Below the pieces are notes generated by a model. The model was not told the origin of the DNA and ran no database searches. It saw only the letters and a program-made list of their open reading frames with translations. The translations under genes were made by a program, and so were the position numbers. A stretch of 64,000 bases of DNA from Poronia punctata (Eukaryota > Ascomycota > Sordariomycetes > Xylariales > Xylariaceae): NCBI GenBank assembly GCA_022579005.1, contig MU401561.1:1-64000 (forward strand). The letters are read 5' to 3'. Below are positions 21,405-33,903 of the stretch, in pieces; the first letter of the stretch is position 1; every line of letters begins with the position of its first letter.

Positions 21405-23034
21405 GGTTGTGAGATGCGAGGCGAAGATGGTTATGGCGAAGAAGGTGGTAGTGGGTAAATGGTTTGTTGGAGGTTGAAGGCGATGTTGTTGAGTCGTAGT
21501 GAGAAAGGTTTCGAAGCTGCTTGGTTGTGGGTTGAATGAGTCTCAAACAGAGAGGAGGAGGGCGTAAATATATACTAAATTCTTTTCACATTGTCGACAG
21601 GAAGGAACCTTCCTCACAAAGGGGTATAACAGGAAGCATCCATGTAAGGCTCCTCATGCTTAAAAGCTTAATCTCGGTGATGGCAGATATTCGAAACCTT
21701 TTTTGTTGTGAGCAGAAGCAAGCAAGGATGGGAGCTTCAGCCTTCACGGCCCAACTCGGTCCTCCATTGGTGCGATAAACGAGCATCGGTGCCAACAGTA
21801 AGAGTTTGGCATCGCGAACCATGTGAATAAACTTCATACGACCTCATACCCCGCCTCTTACAGTTCCATAGAAGAGGAACACTGTCCTATTCCCTGACGA
21901 GTATTTGAGTTTTCAATGGGAATACGGTGCCAGTTGGGCATGATGCTTGACGGTATGTACTGCATTCTGCAAAATAAATATTCACAGCGTCGAAGAGAAT
22001 GACGATGAGCTTTCGTAGACAGCCCATAGGTAACGTAAGACGCGCAAGCCGATTGAAATGTCTGTCCCCTTCACCTCCGTATGTCCGACGGTTCGAGAGG
22101 CACGGTAGGTGCGAAGAGGGGCAACAGATACTATTTCAATCTAATGACGCGTACAGCTAGATACTAGACAGTGAGGAGGATAAACAAGCTGCAAGAACAA
22201 TGTTTGTATTGACAATGCATGAGTATTGAAGGGGTACGACGAAAAAAGGTCTATCCACGCGGCCCCTTTCTAGACCGACCCGTGCACCGGAACCAGGATA
22301 AGCTAGAGTTGTGAAACCAACCGTAGTCCGCGGTTCGGCCCCGCTTTACCGGACAACGGGGGAGAACCCTGCCGTACCTACCGCCTCCAAGCTTGTGATT
22401 GCGCGGTGCAGTTTCTAACCCAGGAGGTAAGTGCAATACAGTGTCAGTTAACCTCCTCTTGAACAAGTTGAGCGAAACATCATGCTGTCTTGATCGGTAA
22501 TTTTGCAGGAGATAATGCGTTAGTGGTTGCTTCACTATTGATACTTGTGGGTAAAGTCTGCCAAACACCGATAGAGCAAATCTTGTACGTCCCATATATA
22601 GCGGCGGACCAGTAAAGAGACACAATCGAAGCACGTTTCTCCTCAATCGCTCTCTGTTGGTATACTGTGAGAGTTTCCGATGAAATGCCTGTCCCTGCAT
22701 TGTCTGGTGGAAGTGTGCAAGTTATTTTCTCACAGACGGCGGAGTATTGATGAAGGAACAACCAATGCAATTGACCAGGTACGAGAGACGACAGTACCCC
22801 AACTTCCGAAGCATTTCCCCTGAATACAACGAAAGCTCCCATCTCCTATTCGGTTCCGTGTTCAACGCAAGTCATGGATAACCACAAGATGCCACCGTCT
22901 TGTCGAGAAGATCAGGTGTCGCAACTTGTTCATCAATTCGGTAAGGATGAACGGAACTCGTTATATCATAAATCTTCAATCTAACAGAAAGAATTACATA
23001 GCGCCACATGGCCACGCACACCTATCTACATGAC
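21405..23034. other. Promoter of the DNase1-like gene and 3' flank of PAL; no gene
   Basis: Overlapping minus-strand frames at 22251-22842 (149 and 120 codons) lack family motifs and are not called. The rest is non-coding. Confidence 0.45.
21566..21576 (-). promoter_or_regulatory. Candidate TATA element for the DNase1-like gene
   Basis: On the minus strand this reads AGTATATATTT, about 160 bp upstream of the start codon at 21404. Confidence 0.4.
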
Positions 23035-25340
23035 CTAGACATGACCATTTCCGACATGTCCATTTCCATTACCATTTAGCGCATGCCCATTTTCGGTGGC
23101 AATCAATTCTGTCCTGCCCAGAAAGTGAAACATCTCATCGTACAACGACCCATCACGGATGGCTTCGTAGATCATGGTCACGCCGGAACCGATAGTCCGC
23201 TTTGGCCGACCACTAATGACATTTCCGCTGACATGGTCTGCAATAGGATGTTCGACCAGGCCGCGATGCATCGGTATCCCCAGATGCTCGCGGACAAAAG
23301 TGTACAGAACCTTGCTACCTTGACCTAGGTATTCCATCGTCGTTGGGTTTTCAAAGAAGTTGTCACGGTGCGCCTGGTAGTGTTGGCCGATAAGGGTGCC
23401 GAAAGCCTTTTGATGGACAGCCAGTTCCGCAATCGTGAAATCACCCACCAAGGCGGAGTCGTTGGTAAGAGCGACGACGAGGGACTCGGAAGTCTTGTCG
23501 CATCGTTCGGCGATATCTAACGGGGCAGTCTCATACCAGGAATCCTCGAAAAGCCGCCAGAAACGGTCAAATACCTGGGTGGGTACGTTATCGATAAGCG
23601 TATCGATAAACTGCTTGGCTGTTGATTGGAACGCAGCCAAGAATGTTCGGTGCATCGTTCGCAGGTCGACACCTTGACAGCCGGTATATAGACAGTTGGC
23701 AACGATCATGGACAATATCTTGATGGCTCCCATCGTCTGTCTGGCCGAGAGGAGACCGAGCGAGTTGATCGACTGGTTATGCATCTCGGCCGATTGCACG
23801 TGGTTGCTCACCGGATTGGCGAGGAAGGACAGCTCCGACATGTAAGCTGCCGTGTTCACGTCTATGCCCTTGAGGCAGAAAGACAGGCTGGGCTCGTCCG
23901 CGGCCAAGTTTGGCGGCAGACCATTGTTTGTTCGGGGATTGATCATCTCACTGGTCTGGTGGAAAAGCATCTTGCCGATCGACATCATGGAAAGACGAGT
24001 CTTCTCCATGGTAGAGGTGACGGAAGCCGCCTGGAAGTTGCCGCCGCAATGTAGGTTCTGGTCGACGACGTTGACTATCGGATTATCCGTCGTCGAATTT
24101 AGCTCCGTCACCAGTTGTTGCTCGGAGCCAAGCAGGTCCTCCAGGTGGGGAGCAAGCCACTGCGGTGAAGTCCGCAGAGCATACCGCTCCTGAACCAAGC
24201 CGGCCTTGAAGTGGTCTTTCGTATTCTCAAGGCCATAACTGAGCTTCGACCCCCGGAGGTACACCCGGATATTCTGGGCAGCCTCGATCTGTCCGGGATG
24301 AGGCCTCACAGCGTGGATGAACGGATGAGCCCATTCGTTGTTTGCGTAGAGGGCCTCGGACGTCAAACATGTGAGCATCTGCGAAATGAGAGCTAGCTGG
24401 TTCGCTTCGTTAAGTGCCAGACAGGCAACCGCAGCCGATGCAGCGGTGCCGTTAATGAGGGAAAGCCCGTCTTTCGGACCAAGAATGATGGGCTCGATGG
24501 AAGCTTCTTTCAAAGCTTGGTACGCGGTCGTGATCTTGGGAGTAGTCTTTCCCCCACCGACACGAACATATATATCGGGATTTCCCTGAATAGCACCACT
24601 GACGTAAGAAAGGGGCATCAGATCACCCGAGGCCGAAATGCTCCCACGAATCGGGATCAAGGGTATGATATCATGATTGACGAGTCGAAACAAAGCGTCG
24701 ACGACGCCGGGGGTCATGGCTGAGTGACCACGGATATTGGTGTTGCAGCGAGTGAGGATGGTCGATCGAACCCAGGAAGTAGGAAAGCAGTTGGATTCGA
24801 GGAACTCGTGCGAACCCGCCGCATCTTCTCCCTTGTCATGGGAAGTGACGATGGCGCTTTGAGTATGCTGCATGAGAGATCTCTGAAGTCCGAGAAGATC
24901 CTTGGTACGCGTGTCGGCACTTCCGCCAAACCCCGTGTTGACACCTACGTTGTCTCAAGTCAGAGCAAGCACTAGTGATGTTGGAAATTCCAATACCCTT
25001 ACCATATAGGAAGTAGCCGTTGGAAAGGTATCCCTGTAGTGTATCTACACTGGTATTGATTCGCTCTTTTATGGACGCGTCTTCGCCAAGGGCTAATTTA
25101 CAGCCATATCTGAAGAGATGTATGTTAGTTGTTGACGACTAAGAGAACTATTTTCTGAGACTGGACTTACTTTCCAAGTGACACAACTGTTGCAATATCT
25201 AAAGATTCACCATCGATCGTCACGACTCCGGCTTTTACAAGCTGTTTGGTTCGAGCCCAGGACCTGTAAGCCTGTTGGGCATGTGGAGATGGCCATCTGC
25301 GGCCGAGACTGTAGCTCGAGGTTCCGTTAAGGTTTGTCAT
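23035..25340 (-). CDS. Phenylalanine ammonia-lyase (PAL family, possible Phe/Tyr)
   Basis: Exons 25340-25171, 25109-25003 and 24944-23035 give 728 aa, the usual fungal PAL size. PAL removes ammonia from L-Phe to give trans-cinnamate in the cytosol. The catalytic Tyr segment YGVNTGFGGSADTRT is rebuilt exactly across intron 2. The MIO-forming Ala-Ser-Gly lies in RGSISASGDLMPLSY (about residues 197-199). Family blocks HPFIHAVRPHPGQIEAA, TDNPIVNV, GGNFQAASV, MEKTRLS and NHVQSAEMHNQSINSL follow in order. At the substrate-selectivity position, after LQRSLMQ, it has His119-Thr120; the bifunctional yeast enzyme has His-Gln and Phe-specific plant enzymes Phe-Leu, so Tyr may also be accepted (inference). 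It is transcribed like the A-T-R reductase, OMT and FAD monooxygenase further right, which suggests a precursor-supplying role. Confidence 0.95.
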
Positions 25341-27872
25341 GTTGAATTATCAGAATTGTGGAAAACGTATATATATCGTATATAGTGTGAGGAAAGAGTA
25401 ACGTAGAAGATGGAAGATGAAGTCAGACAACCCTCCGACTTTAGAAACTAGTGGGGTGAAGAATTACGCCACTATGATTCAAATACTTGGATAGTGTTGA
25501 ATGATGAATGATGAATGTTGAATGACAGTCTGGGTTCTGACATGATGAAGCAAGAGGTCATTTATAAACATATACATACGGTATCACTCAGAGAACGATG
25601 AGGCTCACATCCCCGAATCTTTCTCCCACGAATGATTGATTTTCGACAACAAAAAATGGCAGGAGTCGGCGCTACGCTGCATATCGCGTATCCAACTTCC
25701 CAATCCAGCATTGCGAAAAAGAGGGAGGATCCAGGCGCATGTCGGAGCCAAAGAACGCATGATTGCGGATTTGCTTAATACGAGAGTGCCAGCGCAGCGA
25801 CGCAATGCACCGGCTTGTTTGCCCGCCCCTGTTTATTATTCTGGTCGAAAGGGTGTCTCGTCTGTCTTTTCAGCTGGTTTGATAACGGTTCGGCAAGAGA
25901 ATCTGGGTCGATAATGCTACGATACATGGAAGCGAGAGATAGAAGCTTGCGTCTGGTCCCTTTACGAAGGACGAGGTTGAGAGTTACCAACTCCGAAATC
26001 GTGTGCTCATTTTCTGTATTTCAACAACTACTTACTATACACTTACTCGAACAAACAATGATATGTTACCTAGCATAGTCCAAGGCATCTGCTACAGCAA
26101 GAGACCCATATCTACTGTTAATATTGATGTTTGCATGGTATACTCGACTGATGCTTAAAACAACATCATGATCCTACTCCCCCAACCCAAATCCCCAACA
26201 AATAACTACTCCCAGAAAAAGACAACATTCCCTAACCGAGTCAGAGAAAGTACTCCTCTTGGTAACCCGATCAGTGCCTACAAAACATACCGTTACAGTT
26301 GGAGTTGCCCATTTTAAGCCGCATCCTATCTCTTATCTACCCTATCCCGAGACTCTCACTGGCAACTTAATGCGCGGCCTAATTAACCCCCTTATCTTTT
26401 TCAATACTTGACCATGGTGGAATTAAAACGACAGGGGTCTAGAACCGTTATCGGCACCTTCGGGATTGGGTGCCAGGCGAGGGGGAAAAGGGAAGGATTC
26501 GACCCTGCGGACCGTGCCGACCCCGGATGACTATAGGTAAGCCCTACGTTAGGCACTTTCTGCAATAGATATCCGGGGGAATCGTTAGCGAAGAACCCTG
26601 CATATGGGAATGGGATTCACAGTCGGAGTTAGGGTCCTCTCACCTATTTCCTGGGGTTACGCGAAAAAGGTTCTGACCTGCATGGCGGTACATGTTCAGC
26701 TGATATCTGGTTCGACATAATTTCGCCAACGCCGAATGGTTAAGAAGACAGTATCACCGGGTATAGGTAAAGAAAACGGGTGGAAGGAACATCACGATAC
26801 CGACATGTGCATTAAGGGCTCGAAGCTCATTGGATTGATGTTATCATTGAGTAAGAGGCGATAAAGACTTTGTAACGTATGTAGTCAGCTTCAAAAAGAC
26901 AAAAAAAAAAGAAAATAAGGATGATCTACAATCTATAACATACCCTACACTACACTACCCCGGGGGTTGAGTCTATTGCAACGGAGGGGTGTAAGTAAGA
27001 TATATGTATGCATGGGGGATCGTCGGAGGCCAGGGCTCATGTAACCGAGCCTAGACTACCATCCTTCTCCTGCCAAGATAGGCAGGCCCGCGGCCGCAGC
27101 CACGTCGGGATTTTTTTTTTTTTTTGCTTTTTGCAGGGTCGGACTAGATGTGCTTAGACGTATTACACGTATTGCACGTATTGCCTTGAGAACACCTCAA
27201 GGGGTTGTCACTATTAGGTAAGAATTGGTTTAAAATTGACATCAGGTGATTGATGTAGGTAAATAATCATGAAGGGGTTGTTTACCTGTTATCGAAGTCC
27301 GTGTGTATTATTCTTCTATTGTTGCAGTTAACCAGTATAACTGGTTTCAGTTGACTACCTAAGATCTGGACAACGGGTTTTTTCTTATAGTTTATAAGCC
27401 TACACTGAAAGGAACTCCGTTACGTACCTAGGAAAATAAATAAAATCCCCAAATAAGTCGTTATTCCATGGCGGATTTCAATGTTGTGACTTGGACGATG
27501 TAGAACTTGGAGGAAAATGCTGGGTAGGAATATGTGAAAAGACGTAAATTATGATACCAACCTGATCCCAATCTCGACGTATTGCCCACGTATACGCTCC
27601 AGGCATGTCTTATAATCAGAAGGAAAACTTTTGCGTCAACTCATCATCCCTCTATCTCACCACAACTCCTCTAGTCATACTTTTATTCTTTTCATTTGGA
27701 CATTGTATGCTTGAAACACCAACGTTGGCCCACGGAACTTGGTATCCCCCCCGGTTGTACGATTCGTTGAAACCGCCCTGGAAGCCCGATGATTTGGACT
27801 CGCTCTCCTAAGGTTGTAACAAGCCCCCTTGGACGACCTAGGTAGTTGTAGATAGATACCTTATGAATGTTA
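25341..27872. other. PAL promoter region and intergenic to the reductase
   Basis: 2.5 kb without a supported gene. Contains an imperfect GAATGATGAATGATGAATG repeat (25499-25528), a run of T at 27112-27125 and short TATTGCACG-type duplications near 27165-27185. A 68-codon plus-strand frame at 27605-27811 lies just 3' of the reductase and is not supported by any motif. Confidence 0.45.
25561..25568 (-). promoter_or_regulatory. Candidate TATA element for PAL
   Basis: TTTATAAA, palindromic, about 220 bp upstream of the PAL start at 25340. Closer TATATA strings at 25368-25385 sit only 30-45 bp from the ATG and are less likely to be the core promoter. Confidence 0.35.
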
Positions 27873-30800
27873 TTACACCTCAACCTCCAAATTCTTCGGC
27901 GCTTTCCATCCATCCAGCTGTTGCCAATAATTCAAGAATTTGCCAACCAACTCATTAGAAATCTGCATGCCATTCCTCAGCGTACTGGAGTACTCCTTAG
28001 CAACCGTGAGGTCCATCTCCAACTTATCCTCTTGCGCCTCCGAACCTGTCTTGGCCTCATATCTCTGCCTAAACCACTCCAACAAAGGTCTGGCCGGATT
28101 ATCATTGGTATCACTACCCACACGGCGCAACCAGTCACTAGCAGGGATAGCCTCGAAATGCATCCCATGGCTTCTGAGCGCGGGGAGGAACTCGGAACCC
28201 CAGCGCACGGGTGTCGCATTAGCCACGTGAAACACGCGCGCTGCCGGTCCCTTGGACTTGTGAAGCGCAATTTCCACGATGGAGACGGCTGCTAGATCAA
28301 CGGGTAACCAGAAATGAGTATCGAGAAGCCCGTCCATGATGGGTAGGACTCCGGTTGTTATCGCGCTTTGCACTATGATGGGGATGGTCTCGGCCGGATT
28401 CCAGATGCCGTAACGGGTATCGCCGGCTACTTGGCCAACCCTTATAACCCTGACGGGAAAATCGATGCCACTACCTTCGGCATGACTAGAAGCCGATGCG
28501 CAGATTCTCTCCGCTACCCATTTCGATTGGCCGTAGCCCATGTCGCTTGTATCTTCCCACTCGTACATGATTTCTTTGATAGGGTAGTCTCTGACGCGGA
28601 GGGCCGAGGCGACGCTGGAGAGGAAGCAGAAGGTTGGCTTGGGGGATTGTGGAGATTGCATGGCTAGGGATAGGAGGTGGGTGACGGAGCTAAGGTATGG
28701 CTCTTGGAATGATCTTAAAGACATGTTGAAGTTTACGGCCCATGCTCCGTGGATAACTGTTGTCACGGAACATCGCAGACTATCATATGTCTCGCTGTCA
28801 AGACCTAGCTTAGGCTCCCCAAGTGAGGCCGCCAGAGGTGAGATCTTTGCCATTTCAGAGACGTCTAGATCGTCGAGTCGTCCTTCGGCGATGGATAGGA
28901 CAATGCGTTGTTTTGCGATGGCATCATCTTTAGCACGTACCAAGCAGAAGATTCTGGTCACGTCAGGTTGTCGCGCCAGATAATGTAGGAGATGTCGGCC
29001 AATCGTGCCAGTTGCCCCGGTAAGAAGCTAGAGTGTAGCAACCTCTCAGTTAGCAGAAATCAACGGGAGGCAGGGGTATGTAGTTCTGTCATCTGTCACT
29101 TACAATAACCTGCTTTGCAACTGTCGCCGGATTCCCTCGCTCAATGGTTGGAAAGCAAGTATACTTGTGCACCAAACTTTCTGCAAAAAGCTTCCTTGCC
29201 TCGGCGCTATCTTCCGTATGGTGACCATTACGCACATCAAGTATATGCTTAGCCAGGCTTTCCACAGTCGGATATTCAAACACGACATTTCCAGCAAGCA
29301 AACGACCCCCAAGGTCGATCCGTCTTAGGATCCTCGATCTAACATGTGAAGCCTGCAGAGAATCCATCCCGACCTGGAAGAAATCCGACTCATTCGCCAG
29401 CGTAGTCGACAAGACCAACTCGACAGTCTCTCTCACAACATCCACCACTTCGTCATCCGCGACATGGACCTGGACTTCATCCTGCAATTCCCTGTTGCCA
29501 TACAGCCCATCTATATCCGCACTGCAGAGTTCCAGAAGTCTGGGACGGATGATGGTGGACTTTGCCGTGGTGGGGACTTCGAAATCCACGTCTTTGAAGA
29601 TGACGGAATCTGACGATACACGCGCATATGCGGGGACTCTGCCATTTCCCACATCCAAGTCGGGCATGATGCTCTCGAGAAGTTCCACCTGCGAGAGCGC
29701 CGATGCTCTTTGAGATGGGATGATCAACACTCCTAGCGAATCGCGACCGGCGCCGAACACGACGGCGACACGCACATTGACATTGAGTGATAGGGCGTCC
29801 TCCAACGGGGTCGGATCCGCTTTTTCGCCGTTTACAAGAACGATGACATCGTCTGCTCTGCCGGCGAATTTCCATTTTCCCGGGTCGGTTGGATGCCGCT
29901 CGAAGAGGTCGTTGGTCGCGTAGGAGCCGTCGTCGCGATTAGAGAGCATCTTTGTAGGCAGGCCGGGTAAGATGACTAGATGGAAGAGATCGGGTTCGCC
30001 CTCGACAGACTCGAATTTCATGAATGGCTTGGCATGTGGTAAGGGTGAGACCCAGCACCACTCCTCTCCCGAACCGGGCCGCATGAGACCACCGCTCTCG
30101 GTCTGTCCGTAAATGGTGCTGATGGTCACGCCCATCTTGACCATGTCGTCTCCTAGCTGTTGAGGTACGGCAGAACCAGCTAGAACGACGGAATCTATCT
30201 GGGCCAAACGGGCCGGACCTCCTTGGACTTCGGAACAGAATTTGAGCACCTGAGGCACTGTGATGACTGTTTGTGAACCCGTTAAGTCCAATGCTTCTAG
30301 AAGTGCGGAAGCGGTAATGGGACGCTCGGCGCTCATGACGCTAAGTCTCCTACCGCTCACGAGGATGCGAAACAAGCTGCCGAGACCGAAACTGTGGAAG
30401 ACGGGCAACGTGGTCAAAGTGTCATATTGAGGCATCCGCTCGACCAACTCTGCGTTTTGAAGAAGCCACTCGCCGGAATTCAGAGGGACTGGCTTGGGCA
30501 GTCCGGTAGTTCCACTACTGTGGATGATGAGTTGGGGCGAGTCCGCCGTTCTCTCGACTTCCATCACAGGTAACGGGAAGTCGTCAAGACCGACCTCGTC
30601 GAGTCTTTGAAGATCTACCATGGGAACGACGTAGATATCGAAACCCTCGGCGCTCTTTACTCTTTCCATAGCCTCGACTGACACGCCCGAAGCGAGGACC
30701 ACTTCACATTTAGTCTGTCGTATCAAGTGGGCGAATCCCTGATCGGCCAGTCGCGGCGACATGAGTAAAGTCCTCCATCCCAGACGTTGCAGCGCGAGGA

Positions 30801-31080
30801 AATAAAGATGATACTCGAGGTTGGAGACACCGACGACTCCCACAACCGGTCTCTCACCGGGAGGTACGTCGTTCAAAGGATTTCTGAGACGTTCGGGAAG
30901 AACGGATATGACGGCTTTTGTCAGTCTGTCCAAGTCCGTCGATGTGAAGTCTTGGAAGCCCCCGCTGCTGGAAGTGCGAGACGGATAGGATATGATTATG
31001 TTGTTGGGGACATGTTCCACTAGACGGCGGATGACAGTGTCAAGGGATAGTTCTTTCAATAACAATTGCGGCGACTTCAT
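27873..31080 (-). CDS. NRPS-like carboxylate reductase, A-T-R (adenylation, carrier, thioester reductase)
   Basis: Exons 31080-29104 and 29027-27873 give 1043 aa, the typical size for a fungal A-T-R enzyme. The adenylation domain (about 15-500) has SSGTTGLPKP, IYGQTESGG and FAGRADDVIVLVNGEK. The carrier domain has FFQVGMDSLQ with the phosphopantetheine Ser at about residue 574. The C-terminal SDR-type reductase starts with LLTGATGTIGRHLL, rebuilt across the intron, and has the YGQSK catalytic Tyr/Lys near residue 825. The enzyme activates an acid as AMP ester, loads it on the carrier and reduces it with NAD(P)H to an aldehyde (or alcohol). In the A4 region it reads LPVFHSFGLG, with His where amino-acid-activating domains carry Asp, so an acid without an alpha-amino group is expected. 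Cinnamate or a derivative is an attractive substrate given the neighbouring PAL, but that is inference. Confidence 0.93.
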
Positions 31081-32436
31081 TGTGAGGGTTTGAATGTCTA
31101 ACTAGACAGGCTCTCGAGTGTTGAACTGGTGATGGGAAGTGACTGGGGACCGATAAACAATCACGAATATGGGCAAGTTTCTTGATTACTGGTGGTTGCT
31201 TAGCAACGTATGCTTCTAGGTTAGGAAAAAGATGTCACATATTAATTTCTCACGGCTCCATATTATTGAGAATAGGTATGTATGTACTTGAGTATCAGCG
31301 ACTATCAGGTCGGAAATCTTGGAATTTGCGGATAGTGTATATCCCGTTAATTCCTTAGACGGGGTGCCACGGTTGGCTTTCTGCCTCTGGTCATCAAGGA
31401 TGGTGTCTTATCTCTCGGGTATGGTAAACGGGTGGTTCATTGCGACAACGGCATTCTCTCGACCACATGGAGGCCCCCAAGCCGGAAACGATGTAGGGCA
31501 GACATGCCGTCGTAATGTGCGCAAGGGGTTCGGACTGGGCCTGCGTCTAGATCGCCAAGACCGAAAAAGGGCAGATACGCCGTATGCAATGTTCATACGC
31601 ACAGACCAAATATATGCGGCGGCGCGTGGAATTGAGTTGAGATTTGCCTAGATTGAAATAGAGATGGGGTCCAAATTGGCCGTAGTTAAGAAATTGAGCT
31701 CCTGCATAACTTGCATCATTACTCAGGGGGGGAGTGGGTGCCGCGAATGCTACCTTGGCGTACGTGTTCTATAGCCTTAATCCCCGGATTGTCGTTTTCC
31801 CTATCGTATCAGTAATCCAGGATTCTCCAATGACAAACCGCCCCTCTCTTCTGCATCAGCGGCCCCTTGCTGCATAGCCCCTGAAATCCTTCCTACCATA
31901 CTATCGAGCCACCTCGGCTAGGCTGATTATATTGATTTGTAAAAAGGGGAGTGAACCTATCCATGGTAGAAAATAGATCGTCAGTAGATCTTATAAGCGT
32001 AGCGTTGTATTGCATACGAAACCGCTTACGGCTTTGTCCCGTTAGAGAGCCGCGCTTCGGGATCTGCGGCGGCAATTTATCAGTTTCTTATCTCTGAACC
32101 AACAGCTAACCTGAGCCGCGTTGTTACTAAGCGAGAGCAACCTTGTTGTTGTTGTAAGCGAGGGCGACCAAGATGGCCTCGAAGTTTGTTCACGACATGA
32201 GCACCGGTACTATGCCTTTCTATCAGCTATGTAGAGGAATTGTGTCCCCAGATCGAGAGTCGTGCTAGAAACTATAGTTCTTACCACATTGAACATTTAT
32301 TCAGATAGAAGCGAGAATGTAGATTCACCACAAACTGCAAGTGATGAATGGTAAGAAATTAGTTGTTAACCGATTGCTTCTATCAACCCATTATGTATCT
32401 AGTAACTAAAGTAGACTCTCTTTTCCACACAAGTCA
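31081..32436. other. Reductase promoter and 3' flank of the O-methyltransferase
   Basis: 1.36 kb without a supported gene. A 110-codon plus-strand frame at 31319-31651 shows no motif. Confidence 0.45.
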
Positions 32437-33903
32437 CTACTGTTTCAAGTGAACCTCCAACAACCCCATAGGCCCAGAAGAATGGACACTAGAAATCTCA
32501 TATCTCGGATCTGCCTCCCGTAACAAAACCTCAAACTCATCCTTGGTCCGTTCTTTAGAGCCAAACCCTACCATCATGAGCATATCGAGATCTCTCACAG
32601 CGCGCTCGGCCTGTCGGGGCCAAGTCCCTGGCTCAGGTAAGATGATTTCATTAATCAGCAAAGGAGTACCTGGATCGGACCCTTCCAACGCCGGTACTAT
32701 ACTTTTCAACATGGTCACCACGTCGCGGTCGCACCAGTCGTGGGCACATTGGCGTAGTAGAAACGCGGCCGCGCCTCGGTAAGGTTGCGGTTTGAAGAAA
32801 TTGTGCTGGGTGAATGAGACGCGGTCGGCTATGCTTGGGTCTAGTCGTCTTCTCCCTTCTGCAAGCATTTCGCTTGATCCGTCTTGGACTACGAAGCTTA
32901 ATCGAGGGAAGAGCTGTTTTTTTTTTGGTGTGAGGGCAAGTTCATAAAAGTATCAGATAGGGATAAAGAGACTTACTTTTGCCAATTCCATCGATACATG
33001 GCCACTTCCTCCACCTACATCTACCACCGTACCTTCGAGCTTTTGCCAGGGGAAACTGTCGATCAACTGAGTGATGTTGCGGCCCACTTGACAAGCTTAC
33101 TTTTAGTAATTGTATCATTCATTCCTGATGACAAGATATGGATAAATGCTGTCAAAACTTACTTCTCGTTATACCAGCCATAGCTTGGGCAAAACGACCA
33201 GCATACTCCGGGTGGTGGGTATAATACTCGAAGATAGAATGCCCATGTCTCGTCTTGAACGGACAATTATCGGTGTCATATTCGTACGGCGATGCCTTCA
33301 GACTCGTGTTAGAGTCCGCCGCCGCTTTTAGCATCTCATCCAAGCTGCAAAAACATTAACATCCCCAACTTTTGAGCCGTTTCTTTTTGTCTCGACATAC
33401 CAAAAGTGAACAGCTGAACGTATCTCCGGATCCTCATGTAAAATGATTGAACTAGAGCTGTGCACGATCCAACCAGGTCTACTCTGCTGAAAGAACCTAT
33501 GCGTCATCAACATGTTCACGGTACGCCTCGTCCGATCATGGTCGAGTCCGGCCTTCTCAGCCAGCTCCTGGACGGATATCTCTTTTCCCGGCTCAACGAT
33601 GGTGAAGAAGTTGAATTCGAGCGCGATTTGAAAGGCGATTAATTCGAAGCCTAGCAGACACACGGACCGGAGAAACTTCCTGGGCCCTTCCACAAGACGC
33701 TGGAGTGCTTCCAGAGACTCGGTAAGACTGCCTTGGAGGGCAGAGTACTCAGGTGTCTCGGGTACCAGGCTCGAACCGATGGCGAAAGTCGGTTCGGCCT
33801 GGTTGCTGGCCCGTAGGTATGCTACCGTCTCTTGGGTTTTCTTGAGGATGTCCTCGGCGAGGGCAAGAAGGGATGCGCCATCATCGTTCAGGGGCTTAGA
33901 CAT
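32437..33903 (-). CDS. SAM-dependent O-methyltransferase (plant COMT-like type)
   Basis: Four exons: 33903-33401, 33344-33163, 33086-32977 and 32913-32437, joined in frame to 423 aa. The N-terminal half is the winged-helix dimerisation domain (FELIAFQIALEFNFF, VQELAEKAGLDHDRTRR). The catalytic domain has the SAM loop VVDVGGGSGHVS (about residue 250), VVQDGS, and the general-base region CAHDWCD followed by INEIILPEPG, as in fungal aflatoxin-type OMTs and plant caffeate OMTs. Small-molecule hydroxyls, usually phenolic, are the normal acceptors. Lying between the reductase and the FAD monooxygenase on the same strand, it probably methylates a hydroxyl introduced by one of the oxygenases. Long internal introns hide it as two separate open frames. 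Confidence 0.9.

Noticed and set aside
22251..22842. Minus-strand frames of 149 and 120 codons downstream of PAL
   Set aside because: No family motif, overlapping in different frames, and no exon-like splice continuation.
27605..27811. 68-codon plus-strand frame with a hydrophobic stretch
   Set aside because: Lies in the 3' flank of the reductase; a hydrophobic run alone does not support a gene.
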